Part shown: positions 39,389 to 48,955 of the stretch, in pieces | Numbering within the stretch: position 1 is the first letter of the stretch | How the letters are laid out: every line of letters starts with the position of its first letter | Source of the DNA: Sneathiella sp. | Lineage (GTDB): Bacteria; Pseudomonadota; Alphaproteobacteria; Sneathiellales; Sneathiellaceae | Direction of reading: 5' to 3' | NCBI RefSeq assembly: GCF_029233945.1 | Contig: NZ_JARGOQ010000002.1 | Span: 17,863-81,862 of the forward strand | DNA: 64,000 nucleotides | Translations under genes and position numbers: made by a program | Notes under the pieces: model-generated | Told to the model about the DNA's origin: nothing | What the model saw: only the letters and a program-made list of their open reading frames with translations | Database searches by the model: none

Positions 39389-42123
39389 GTAAAGCAGTCA
39401 CGTTTGAGCTTGATGGCAAAAAAGTAACCGCGAATGCGGGGCAATCCATCTGGGAGATTGCCAAGCAGCAGGGCACATTAATTCCACATCTTTGCCATGC
39501 GGACCGGATCGGTTTCGAGGCGGATGGAAACTGCCGCGCCTGCATGGTAGAGATTGAGGGGGAGCGGGTTCTTGCCGCGAGCTGTATCCGCAAACCAACG
39601 GACGGGATGAAAGTTCACACCGCGACAGCGCGCGCGGAGAAGTCCCGTAAGATGATCATGGAACTGCTCATCGCCGATCAGCCGGAGCGTGAGAGCGCCT
39701 ATGACGATGACAGCCATTTCTGGCAAATGGCGGACCAGCAGAATATTGCAACAAGTCGGTTCGCTCCGCGCGAAATGCCGCTTGAAGATATGTCTCATCC
39801 CGCGATGGCCGTCAATCTCGATGCCTGTATCAACTGCAATCTCTGTGTCCGGGCCTGCCGCGATGTGCAGGTGAATGACGTTATTGGCATGGCCGGGCGC
39901 GGGGTGCATTCCAAAATCGTCTTTGATTTTGACGATCCGATGGGAGACAGCACCTGCGTGGGCTGCGGCGAATGCGTCCAGGCCTGCCCGACCGGCGCAT
40001 TACTTGAGAAATCCGTCCTGCATGACGACCATATTGATCGCGAGGTCAACAGCGTCTGCCCCTTCTGCGGTGTCGGTTGCCAGCTGACGTTCAAGGTACG
40101 GGATGACAAAATTCTCTATGCGGACGGGCGCAATGGCCCCGCCAATGAGGAACGGCTCTGTATCAAGGGACGCTTTGGTTTTGACTATATCCATAACCCG
40201 GAGCGGCTGACCGTCCCGCTGATCCGGAAAGAAGGGGTCGCAAAAGGGAATGTTGCCGGGTTGGACCCCGCAAATCCCTACACCCATTTCCGCGAGGCAA
40301 GTTGGGAAGAGGCGCTCGATTATGCCGCCAGCGGTCTTCGTAAGGTGCGAGATGAAAAAGGTGGCGGCGCGCTTGCCGGGTTCGGATCCGCCAAAGGATC
40401 GAATGAAGAAGCCTATCTCTTTCAGAAGCTCGTTCGCATTGGCTTTGGTACCAACAATGTCGATCACTGCACCCGCCTTTGCCACGCCTCTTCCGTTGCG
40501 GCGCTGCTCGAAACCGTTGGATCGGGTGCTGTGTCGGCCCCGTTTAATGAGGCGGAGAACGCCGATGTCATCATGGTGATCGGCTCCAACCCGACAATCA
40601 ACCATCCAGTCGCCGCCACCTTTTTCAAGAACGCCGCCAAGAGAGGCGCGAAGCTGATCGTCATTGATCCACGCGGTCAATCCCTCTCTCGCCATGCGCA
40701 ATATATGCTACAGGAAAAGCCGGGAACAGACGTCGCGCTTCTTAACTCCATGATGCATGTCATTGTAAGGGAAGGGCTGACGGACAAGGACTATATCAAG
40801 AATCACACGGAAAACTTTGAAGAGCTGAAAGCCCATCTGGAGGATTTCAGCCCGGAGGCGATGGAAAAGGTGACCGGTATCTCGCCGGAGTTGATCCGGG
40901 AGGTTGCGCGGGAATTTGCCACCGCCAAGGCGGCGATAATTTTCTGGGGGATGGGCATAAGTCAGCATGTCCATGGCACGGATAATTCCCGCTGCCTGAT
41001 CAGTCTCGCACTGATGACAGGCCAGGTTGGACGGCCGGGGACGGGACTGCATCCGTTGCGCGGTCAGAATAATGTGCAGGGCGCATCCGATGTGGCGCTG
41101 ATCCCGATGTTCCTGCCCGACTATCAATCGGTTGAGGACCCCGTCATCCGCGAAAAGTTCGAGAGTTTCTGGGGCGCGAAGATTGACCCCAAGAAAGGCC
41201 TCACCGTTGTTGAAATAACCGAGGCTGTTCATCGCGGCGAAATCAACGCCATGTATATCATGGGCGAAAACCCGGCAATGTCTGACCCGAACGTCAGTCA
41301 TGCCCGCGAAGCCCTCGCTATGCTGGATCATCTCGTAGTGCAGGATTTATTTGTGACCGAGACGGCGGCCTATGCCGATGTCATACTTCCCGCGTCGGCC
41401 TGGCCGGAGAAGGACGGCACCGTGACCAATACCAACCGACAGGTTCAAATCGGCCGTGCGGCGGTTCCGCTGCCGGGCGATGCTCGTCAGGATCTCTGGA
41501 TAATTCAGGAGATTGCCAGGCGCCTCGGGCTGGATTGGCACTACGACCACCCGAAGAAAGTCTTCGCCGAAATGACACAGGCGATGAACAGTATCAAAGG
41601 CATTACATGGGATCGGCTGGAGGCGGAAGATGCTGTCATCTATCCCTGCGAAAACCTTGGTGATCCTGGCAAACCGCTCATTTTCACAGAGGATTTTCCG
41701 ACGGCGAATGGGCTGGGTAAATTCGTTCCGGCCAGCCTTGTCTCCCCCGATGAAATCCCGGACAAAGATTTCCCTGTTGTCCTGACGACAGGCCGTCTGC
41801 TGGAGCATTGGCATACCGGTTCCATGACCCGCCGCGCCAGCGTGCTGGATGCGGTGGAGCCAGAACCCATTGTTCATATGCCGCCGGCAATGATGGAGCA
41901 GTTGGCGGCGCGCGCCGGTGACCTCGTCACTGTCCGGTCGCGTCGCGGTGAGATTGATATTCGGGTTCGCGCCGACGGCGCCGTGCAGAATGGTATGATC
42001 TTCATTCCCTTCTGCTACGCAGAGGCAGCGGTAAATCTGCTTACGAATGACGCACTTGACCCCTTCGGCAAAATCGCGGAAGTTAAATTCTGCGCCGTGC
42101 ATGTCGAAAGGAAGTCCGCCTGA
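39385..42123 (+). CDS. formate dehydrogenase alpha subunit (molybdopterin/tungstopterin; Cys ligand)
   Basis: N-terminal NuoG-like Fe-S domains, CPFCGVGCQL, HCTRLCHASSVAAL (Cys, not Sec), IGSNPTINHPVAATF; ATGA overlap with beta subunit. Confidence 0.94.
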   Translation: MSKAVTFELDGKKVTANAGQSIWEIAKQQGTLIPHLCHADRIGFEADGNCRACMVEIEGERVLAASCIRKPTDGMKVHTATARAEKSRKMIMELLIADQPERESAYDDDSHFWQMADQQNIATSRFAPREMPLEDMSHPAMAVNLDACINCNLCVRACRDVQVNDVIGMAGRGVHSKIVFDFDDPMGDSTCVGCGECVQACPTGALLEKSVLHDDHIDREVNSVCPFCGVGCQLTFKVRDDKILYADGRNGPANEERLCIKGRFGFDYIHNPERLTVPLIRKEGVAKGNVAGLDPANPYTHFREASWEEALDYAASGLRKVRDEKGGGALAGFGSAKGSNEEAYLFQKLVRIGFGTNNVDHCTRLCHASSVAALLETVGSGAVSAPFNEAENADVIMVIGSNPTINHPVAATFFKNAAKRGAKLIVIDPRGQSLSRHAQYMLQEKPGTDVALLNSMMHVIVREGLTDKDYIKNHTENFEELKAHLEDFSPEAMEKVTGISPELIREVAREFATAKAAIIFWGMGISQHVHGTDNSRCLISLALMTGQVGRPGTGLHPLRGQNNVQGASDVALIPMFLPDYQSVEDPVIREKFESFWGAKIDPKKGLTVVEITEAVHRGEINAMYIMGENPAMSDPNVSHAREALAMLDHLVVQDLFVTETAAYADVILPASAWPEKDGTVTNTNRQVQIGRAAVPLPGDARQDLWIIQEIARRLGLDWHYDHPKKVFAEMTQAMNSIKGITWDRLEAEDAVIYPCENLGDPGKPLIFTEDFPTANGLGKFVPASLVSPDEIPDKDFPVVLTTGRLLEHWHTGSMTRRASVLDAVEPEPIVHMPPAMMEQLAARAGDLVTVRSRRGEIDIRVRADGAVQNGMIFIPFCYAEAAVNLLTNDALDPFGKIAEVKFCAVHVERKSA

Positions 42124-42124
42124 A

Positions 42125-42838
42125 ATGTCCACCGATCTGGAGAGGAAAACTACCGTTGGAATTATCCAGACGGGCCGTCTCGGCGGCTCGCTTGGTGTTA
42201 AATACGGTGAGTATCCGGACATGTTCATGGACATGTTCAAGGACGAACCATTTAATTATGTGACCTATGCCGCCATCGATATGCAGCTTCCCAAACACCC
42301 GTTGGAATGCGATGCATGGGTTATCACGGGCTCCAAGCATGGTGTGTATGAGAACTTTGACTGGATCAGGCCGCTGGAAGTATTTGTGCGCAAACTGATT
42401 GCCAGTGGCCAGCCGACGGTAGGCATCTGTTTTGGGCATCAGCTCATGGCACAGGCCATGGGCGGTACGGTGGAAAAATTCGCAGGCGGATGGAGCGTTG
42501 GACGCGTGGTTTATTCAGACCTCATCAACAACAGGAAAGCGCGTCTTCTTTCCTTTCATCAGGACCAGGTCACGCGCCAACCGGATAGCGCGGAAGTTAT
42601 TCTAACATCTGATTTTTGCGAAAATGCGGGACTTAAATATTCACCCACTTGCTTGTCATTGCAGCCACATCCCGAACATACACTGCCCTTCATCGTCGAT
42701 CTTATCAATCAGCGGAGCGGTATCCAATTGGATGCCGATTTGGCAGATGACGGCCTCGCGTCTCTGGCCGAACCCAATGATCAGCAGCAATATGGTCAGT
42801 GGCTTGCCGAAATTCTGAAAGGGGAGCGGCGGATATAA
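42125..42838 (+). CDS. class I glutamine amidotransferase
   Basis: VGICFGHQLMAQAMGG nucleophile elbow; LSLQPHPEH His-Glu; start 42125, just after the fdh alpha stop. Confidence 0.88.
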   Translation: MSTDLERKTTVGIIQTGRLGGSLGVKYGEYPDMFMDMFKDEPFNYVTYAAIDMQLPKHPLECDAWVITGSKHGVYENFDWIRPLEVFVRKLIASGQPTVGICFGHQLMAQAMGGTVEKFAGGWSVGRVVYSDLINNRKARLLSFHQDQVTRQPDSAEVILTSDFCENAGLKYSPTCLSLQPHPEHTLPFIVDLINQRSGIQLDADLADDGLASLAEPNDQQQYGQWLAEILKGERRI

Positions 42839-42854
42839 CGCCGCAGTGGTATTC

Positions 42855-43595
42855 TCAGCCTTTCTTGAACCCGGACAATCGCTCTTCATTCCCTGTGGCC
42901 CGGCCAGGGCTGTTTTCCCGCTCGAACATCAGGCCATCTTTTAGACCATAATCCTGGCCCTTATTGACCAGCATTTTATCGGCACGGAGAGTGTGCCAGG
43001 AATTCTCAACGATAGAGCGGGCCATCTGCAACGCGGCCTCTGAAAGCTCAGAATCAGGTACGCATTTATTGACCAGCCCAATCTCAAATGCCTCTGCGCC
43101 ACTCACGACACGGCCTGTAAACATCATTTCCTTTGCGTTCAACACACCAATGCGCCGCGGCAATCGCTGACTCATCCCCCAGAGCGGGGTTAAGGCCCAT
43201 TTACCGTGAGTATCCGCAAATTTGGCACTTTCGCTACAAATCATCAGGTCACAGGCAAGCACGAGTTCCAGCGCGCCGGTATAGCAATGTCCCTGTACTT
43301 CGGCAATGATCGGTTGCGGCAGGTTTTCGATCATTTCGACAGTCTCCGCCTGAAAACGTGGATGCGGGGCCTTCTCCCCCGCCTGCATGGCCTTCAGGTC
43401 ATTTCCCGCCGAGAACGATCGCCCTTCGCCGCGCAGGATAACACATCCAATGTTTTCCGCGTCCTCGGCAATCGCAGCAACATGTTCATGAAGCTCCACA
43501 AACAAGGACGGACTGAGCGCGTTTAACGCATCCGGACGATTCAGGCTTAATATGGCGATGCCATCAATATCTTTTCGTGTGACCAGTGCCGACAT
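42855..43595 (-). CDS. enoyl-CoA hydratase/isomerase family protein
   Basis: LNRPDALNALSPSL; GEGRSFSAGNDLKAM; VQGHCYTGALELVLACDL. Confidence 0.9.
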   Translation of the reverse strand: MSALVTRKDIDGIAILSLNRPDALNALSPSLFVELHEHVAAIAEDAENIGCVILRGEGRSFSAGNDLKAMQAGEKAPHPRFQAETVEMIENLPQPIIAEVQGHCYTGALELVLACDLMICSESAKFADTHGKWALTPLWGMSQRLPRRIGVLNAKEMMFTGRVVSGAEAFEIGLVNKCVPDSELSEAALQMARSIVENSWHTLRADKMLVNKGQDYGLKDGLMFERENSPGRATGNEERLSGFKKG

Positions 43596-43598
43596 TCA

Positions 43599-44522
43599 TC
43601 AGGTCCTTTCCAAAGGTTTGACGTCTGCGCTCTTGTTCTGTTTACGAAACACATGCCGCTCCCGATAAAAAGTATAAACGCCGCTACCTACAATAATCAG
43701 GCTACCAAGAATTGTCCAAGTATCCGGAATATCGCCAAAGACGAAAAAGCCGAGGATAATAGCCCATATGAGAATGGTATAACGAAACGGGGAGGTGAAG
43801 CTAATATCACCGACTCGCATGGCCATAACGCTAAAGAGATAGCCGAAAATGATAAAGAGTGACGCCATCGCGAGCAGGCTGACGCCCTCTACCGTGACCG
43901 GCTGCCAGTCTGCCGTCAGCGCCAGAATAGCGCCGACAATCATTACTGCGATTGAGGTTAGCAGAGAAACAAACAAAGATGGGACAGCCGCGGACAGTCG
44001 GCGTGTTGAGAGATCACGCAACACGATAAAGAGCACGGCAATAATGGCGTAGATCGAGAATTCATTAAACCCGTCGGATCCGGGCCTCACCACCATCAAC
44101 ACCCCAATAAACCCGGCCGCAATTGCAAAGTACCGCCGCCAACCCACGGTTTCGGAAAGGAAGATTGCACCGGCCAGGGTCACCGCAAGCGGAAGTGCCT
44201 GCAAGATTGCCGTGGCATTGGCAATCGGCATATGAAAGAGCGCCGTTAAGTAAAAAATTGCACCCCCGATCTCACCGACTAAACGAAGGCAGATAAGCAG
44301 GCGATCTCCCTTCGGGACGCGGTAAGCAAGGTGTCCCTTGTAAAGGCATAACCCGGCCAGCAACAGGCTCGTAAAAATACCTCGCAAAAAAATTGCTTGG
44401 AATATACCGAGGTGCTCCGCCACCAGCTTCATAGTTGTGTCATTGACAACGAAAGCGGCGACGCTGATCGACATGAAAGCCGCACCCCGCATATTGTCGG
44501 AGAATTGAATAGCCATTGCCAA
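43599..44522 (-). CDS. DMT superfamily (EamA) transporter
   Basis: About 10 TM; RGIFTSLLLAGL, ATAILQALPLAVTLAGAIFLSETVGWRRY. Confidence 0.87.
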   Translation of the reverse strand: MAMAIQFSDNMRGAAFMSISVAAFVVNDTTMKLVAEHLGIFQAIFLRGIFTSLLLAGLCLYKGHLAYRVPKGDRLLICLRLVGEIGGAIFYLTALFHMPIANATAILQALPLAVTLAGAIFLSETVGWRRYFAIAAGFIGVLMVVRPGSDGFNEFSIYAIIAVLFIVLRDLSTRRLSAAVPSLFVSLLTSIAVMIVGAILALTADWQPVTVEGVSLLAMASLFIIFGYLFSVMAMRVGDISFTSPFRYTILIWAIILGFFVFGDIPDTWTILGSLIIVGSGVYTFYRERHVFRKQNKSADVKPLERT

Positions 44523-44577
44523 TTAGTCTGTGAAAAGATGGCAAACCGCAAGTATTATTCACCATAGCGATAAAGAT

Positions 44578-45381
44578 TTAATCTGCGGTTCGTACCCCTA
44601 TATCGGAAATAAATTCAGCAGCATACGAAAGCACATCTTCCGCCTTTTCCTGCCAGGGATTATGGCCGCAATCGTCCAAAATCAGTTTTTCGAAAGGTCC
44701 TGAAACAGCGGCTTCAATGGCATCAATTTGGGCAAGTGTGCCATAAGAGTCCTCCCGCCCCTGAATAGCAAGGAGCGGCATATTGACCGACGGCAGGAAG
44801 CTTTCAATATTCCAGTTTTTGAATGCCGGATCGAGCCAGGCGTCATTCCATCCCCGAAAAGCACATTCTGTATTTATTCCATGGAATTTTTCTAACTTTT
44901 CTTTCAAATCCCGCTGTTCATAAGCCTGCTTCGCTGTCTTAATGCCATCGACAGAGATGTCTTCGCAAAAGACATGCGGCGCCATCACAATGACGGCTTC
45001 GGGTTTGGCAACATCGGACAGGCCCGCATATATCAGGGAAATAGATGCCCCATCGGAATGGCCGACAAGAAGAGGTCTTTTTATGTTGAAATGCTCAAGG
45101 ATCACGGGAAGCATATCACTTGCTTCCCGCTCCATATAGTCAAGAGGTCTTGGCAGATCGCACGCATCAGACCCGCCGTATCCCAACCGGCTGTATATCA
45201 GTCCGGTGCAATTTGTGAGTTCACACAGGCGGTCCGGGAAGTCGCGCCAAAGCGCCGTGCAGCCGAGACCCTCATGCAAGAACACTAGAACCGGTCGCTG
45301 CGAATCCAGCGCGCCAATCGTTCGATATTCGATGCGCTTACCGGCGATTGTCGCGAGTTTTAAATCCGTCGCCGACGTCAC
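44578..45381 (-). CDS. alpha/beta hydrolase
   Basis: VFLHEGLGCTALWRDFPDRL; LVGHSDGASISLIYAG nucleophile elbow; DDCGHNPWQEK. Confidence 0.88.
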   Translation of the reverse strand: MTSATDLKLATIAGKRIEYRTIGALDSQRPVLVFLHEGLGCTALWRDFPDRLCELTNCTGLIYSRLGYGGSDACDLPRPLDYMEREASDMLPVILEHFNIKRPLLVGHSDGASISLIYAGLSDVAKPEAVIVMAPHVFCEDISVDGIKTAKQAYEQRDLKEKLEKFHGINTECAFRGWNDAWLDPAFKNWNIESFLPSVNMPLLAIQGREDSYGTLAQIDAIEAAVSGPFEKLILDDCGHNPWQEKAEDVLSYAAEFISDIGVRTAD

Positions 45382-46265
45382 GACTTCCGGATCATATTGA
45401 CTATGCCGGAAAAGTCAGCCGTTTTCCCCTCACCCGAGACATAACTCTCATAGAGATCCATCGCCGCCTTGCCAAGCTCGGTTGAAGCCCCAAATCCCTC
45501 CGCCGCTTCCTGACTGAGATGGAGGTCCTTCAGCATATTCTCTGCCGAAAACCCGGGCTTGTAGCCATTATTCGCCGGGCTAGTCGGTACCGGCCCCGGG
45601 ACAGGACAGTATGTCGTAAGCGACCAGCACTGGCCCGATGCCGTTGAGACAATATCAAACATAGTCTGATGCTCCAGCCCGAGCTTTTCTGCGAGCACGA
45701 ATGCCTCACAAACGCCGACCATTGAAATTCCGAGGATCATGTTGTTGCAGATCTTCGCCGCCTGCCCGTTCCCCGGCCCGCCGGTATGCACGATATTTGC
45801 GCCCATAGCCTCAAGGATGGGCTTTGCCGCTTCAAACGCGCCTTTGCTGCCACCGACCATAAAGGTCAGTGTTCCTGCGGCTGCGCCACCAACACCGCCG
45901 CTCACCGGGGCATCAACCATCATCATGCCGCCTGCTGACGCTTCTTTCTCAACGTCCCGGGCGGTTGCCACGTCGATAGTGGAACAATCAATAAAAAGAG
46001 TTCCCGGGTCCGCCGCAACGAGCAGCCCATCCGCCCCTAGATAAACCGCCCGGACGTGATCGCCCTTCGGCAGCATGCTGACAACAATGCCAACTCCACT
46101 AGCAGCGGCAGAGGCACTGTCCGAAGCTTCCGCGCCTTCCTTAACGCAGGCGGCAACGGCATCCGCAGACAAATCAAAAACTTTTACCGAGTGTCCGGCT
46201 TTCAGGAGGTTAAGGGCCATCGGCCCGCCCATGTTACCAACACCCACGAATCCAATTCTGGCCAT
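45378..46265 (-). CDS. mmsB: 3-hydroxyisobutyrate dehydrogenase
   Basis: MARIGFVGVGNMGGPMALNLLKAGHSVKVFD; DAPVSGGVGGAAAGTLTFMVGG; PGNGQAAKICNNMILG. Confidence 0.93.
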   Translation of the reverse strand: MARIGFVGVGNMGGPMALNLLKAGHSVKVFDLSADAVAACVKEGAEASDSASAAASGVGIVVSMLPKGDHVRAVYLGADGLLVAADPGTLFIDCSTIDVATARDVEKEASAGGMMMVDAPVSGGVGGAAAGTLTFMVGGSKGAFEAAKPILEAMGANIVHTGGPGNGQAAKICNNMILGISMVGVCEAFVLAEKLGLEHQTMFDIVSTASGQCWSLTTYCPVPGPVPTSPANNGYKPGFSAENMLKDLHLSQEAAEGFGASTELGKAAMDLYESYVSGEGKTADFSGIVNMIRKS

Positions 46266-46286
46266 AATATTTCCCCGTTTTGTTAG

Positions 46287-46308
46287 CGCGGAGCCCGAAG
46301 GCCCCGCG
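46287..46308. terminator. hairpin between mmsA and mmsB
   Basis: CGCGGAGCC-CGAA-GGCCCCGCG with T-run only on the + strand side. Confidence 0.4.
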
Positions 46309-46321
46309 TTTTATTCAGCTT

Positions 46322-47815
46322 TTATTTATGCGTCGGCATGATGAACTCGGCACCCGCCTTGATGCTATCGGGCCAACGTGAGGTAACCGTCTTCACCTTG
46401 GTATAGAACCGCACGCCTTCAGGTCCATGCTGGTTGTGATCACCGAAAGCGGAATTCTTCCAGCCACCAAAACTGTGGAAAGCCAGCGGAACCGGGATCG
46501 GCACATTCACGCCAACCATGCCGATTTCAACATTGTTGGAAAAGGCACGGGCGACATCGCCGTTTCGCGTGAAGATCGATGTCCCATTCCCAAACTCATG
46601 CTTATCGACCATCTCAATGGCGTCATTGAAAGTGGGCGCGCGCACGACGGACAGGACCGGCCCGAAGATTTCTTCTTTATAAATGCGCATTTCGGTCTGG
46701 ACATTGTCGAAAAGGCACCCGCCCATATAGAAGCCGTTTTCATACCCTTGAAGCGAGAGATCCCGGCCATCAACGACCAGATCAGCACCTTCTTCAATCC
46801 CGAGATCGACATAGCCTTTGACTTTTTCAAGATGCTCTTTCGTGACCAAAGGACCCATGTCCCCGTCAGCCGCACTCGGCCCGACTTTCAGACCGCGCAC
46901 CTTCGGTGCCAACTTCTCGATCAACTCATCACCGGCATCGCCAACGGCAACAGCAACGGAGATTGCCATGCAGCGCTCCCCGGCGGAGCCATAACCCGCA
47001 CCGATCAGCGCATCCACGGCCTTGTCCATATCCGCATCCGGCATCACCAGCATATGGTTCTTGGCACCGCCCATGGCCTGTACACGTTTTCCAGCCGCGG
47101 CGGCACGGGAGTAGACATATTTCGCGATCGGTGTGGAGCCCACGAAGCTTATCGCCTTCACCCGAGGATCATCAAGAAGGGTATCCACTGCAAGCTTGTC
47201 GCCGTTGACAACATTCAGCACACCTTTGGGTGCGCCGGCCTCAAGCATCAGCTCCCCAAGCCGCATCGGCAGAGACGGGTCTTTTTCCGACGGTTTCAGA
47301 ATAAATGTATTTCCGCAGGCAATGGCGACGGCAAACATCCACATCGGCACCATGGCCGGGAAGTTAAACGGCGTGATGCCGGCAACGACACCCAGCGGCT
47401 TACGCATGGAATACATATCAATGCCGGACGAGACATTGTCGGAGAACTCGCCTTTCAGAAGGTGCGGAATACCACAGGCAAATTCAACAACCTCAAGGCC
47501 GCGAATAATCGAGCCCTTGGCGTCGGAATGGACCTTGCCATGCTCACTCGCGAGCAATGCGGCCAATTCTTCAATATTGTCTTCGACCAGCTGTTTGAAT
47601 TTGAACATGACCCGCGCGCGGGTAATCGGTGACGTGTCCGCCCAGCCAGGAAAAGCCGCTAGGCTGTTTGCAATCGTATCGCCAATTTCAGCTTCCGTCG
47701 CGAGGTGAACATCTGCCATATGTTCACCAGTGCTTGGATTGTAAACCGGGCTGAACCGTCCGGACGTCCCGGCCACATACTGACCGCCGATATAATGCTT
47801 CAACTGTTCTGTCAT
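46322..47815 (-). CDS. mmsA: methylmalonate-semialdehyde dehydrogenase (CoA acylating)
   Basis: KHYIGGQYVAGTSGRFSPVYNPSTGEHMADV; GGAKNHMLVMPDAD; SAGERCMAISVAVAVG. Confidence 0.95.
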   Translation of the reverse strand: MTEQLKHYIGGQYVAGTSGRFSPVYNPSTGEHMADVHLATEAEIGDTIANSLAAFPGWADTSPITRARVMFKFKQLVEDNIEELAALLASEHGKVHSDAKGSIIRGLEVVEFACGIPHLLKGEFSDNVSSGIDMYSMRKPLGVVAGITPFNFPAMVPMWMFAVAIACGNTFILKPSEKDPSLPMRLGELMLEAGAPKGVLNVVNGDKLAVDTLLDDPRVKAISFVGSTPIAKYVYSRAAAAGKRVQAMGGAKNHMLVMPDADMDKAVDALIGAGYGSAGERCMAISVAVAVGDAGDELIEKLAPKVRGLKVGPSAADGDMGPLVTKEHLEKVKGYVDLGIEEGADLVVDGRDLSLQGYENGFYMGGCLFDNVQTEMRIYKEEIFGPVLSVVRAPTFNDAIEMVDKHEFGNGTSIFTRNGDVARAFSNNVEIGMVGVNVPIPVPLAFHSFGGWKNSAFGDHNQHGPEGVRFYTKVKTVTSRWPDSIKAGAEFIMPTHK

Positions 47816-47860
47816 CCTATTTTCTCCCAATGAGCGCTTATTTCACGCCACTTTACATAG

Positions 47861-47915
47861 GTAAAATTGCAAAGTAATTAGATAAGAACGCACATTCCCT
47901 GTGTAAAATTACACA
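47861..47915. promoter_or_regulatory. putative LysR operator region between mmsA and the LysR gene
   Basis: Direct repeat GTAAAATTGCA (47861) / GTAAAATTACA (47903), 42 bp apart; palindrome TGTGTAA-AA-TTACACA at 47900-47915. Confidence 0.45.
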
Positions 47916-47928
47916 TGAGGTATTTCTT

Positions 47929-48825
47929 ATTTTTGACTGGAACGACATTCGTTTCTTTCTGGAGCTTAGCCGTAAAGGCCGCCTGACGGAAGTGGCTAAA
48001 GCACTCAAGGTAGATCATACCACTGTGGGTCGCCGGGTTCTCGCCTTGGAAGAAAAGCTGGACGCCAAATTGTTCGAGGCGACATCACGCGGATTTGTCC
48101 TGACCCAAGCGGGAGAGAGACTACTCCCGTTGGCGGAACAGATGGAGACTGCCTCCGCCTCTGTGCAGGATACGGTCGGGGGCGAAAACCAGACCCTGAC
48201 AGGGACAGTGCGCCTCGGCGTGCCGGAAGGATTTGGTAGCCAGTTTCTGTCGCAAGAGCTCGCCGCATTTCAGAAACGGCACCCAGAAATAGAGCTTGAA
48301 TTCGTCGCTAATGATCGTTTTGTCAGCCTTTCAAAGCGGGAGGCGGACCTTTCCATCACCCTCGGCCGCCCGAAATCCGGTCGTCTTATTTCCAGGAAGC
48401 TGACGGATTACCGGCTCCGGCTCTATGCCACAAAGAGCTACCTTGAAAATCATTGGCCAATCAATACGCGGGAAGATTTGCGCCATCACAACTTCATTTC
48501 TTATATCGAGGAACTGGTGCCGGACCCGCAACTTCTCTACTTGAGTGAGGTTATCGGAAACCCAAATGTCAGCCTTAAAAGCTCAAGCATTGTTTTTCAG
48601 TTTCAGGCAACCCTTGCCGGTGCCGGGATCAGTATCCTGCATTGCTTCGCCGTCGATGAATATCCTGAGCTCATTCCCATACTCCCTGATGAGATAAGCA
48701 TCGAACGAAGTTACTGGCTGAATACTCCCGAGGATATTCATGACCTTGCCCGCATCAAAGCCGTCAGCGATTTCCTGAGTGATGTTGTCGAGCAGCGCCG
48801 GGAAAAACTGATGGGCGAGAGCTAA
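47929..48825 (+). CDS. LysR family transcriptional regulator, probable ATT start at 47929 (ORF track starts at internal GTG 47992)
   Basis: Conceptual N-term (M)FDWNDIRFFLELSRKGRLTEVAKALKVDHTTVGRRVLALEEKL is a full HTH; in-frame stop TAA 47875 and no ATG/GTG/TTG before 47992; GAGG 8 nt upstream of ATT. Confidence 0.8.
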   Translation: MFDWNDIRFFLELSRKGRLTEVAKALKVDHTTVGRRVLALEEKLDAKLFEATSRGFVLTQAGERLLPLAEQMETASASVQDTVGGENQTLTGTVRLGVPEGFGSQFLSQELAAFQKRHPEIELEFVANDRFVSLSKREADLSITLGRPKSGRLISRKLTDYRLRLYATKSYLENHWPINTREDLRHHNFISYIEELVPDPQLLYLSEVIGNPNVSLKSSSIVFQFQATLAGAGISILHCFAVDEYPELIPILPDEISIERSYWLNTPEDIHDLARIKAVSDFLSDVVEQRREKLMGES

Positions 48826-48955
48826 TCAACATATTTCTTCCCATCAGCGCCGCGTTGTATCATGCTACTGATAGTTCGATCCGGAGCGAAGCAATAACCA
48901 GAATATAAATCTATCCTTCTGGCCGTAGTCAACGCACATAACAAAGGCCAGTCTC

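Noticed and set aside
40441-40530. Possible selenocysteine in formate dehydrogenase alpha
   Set aside because: The active-site segment reads HCTRLCHASS with Cys codons; no in-frame TGA
46427-47632. 401-aa ORF antisense to mmsA
   Set aside because: Fully opposite a highly conserved aldehyde dehydrogenase; no SD or domain signal
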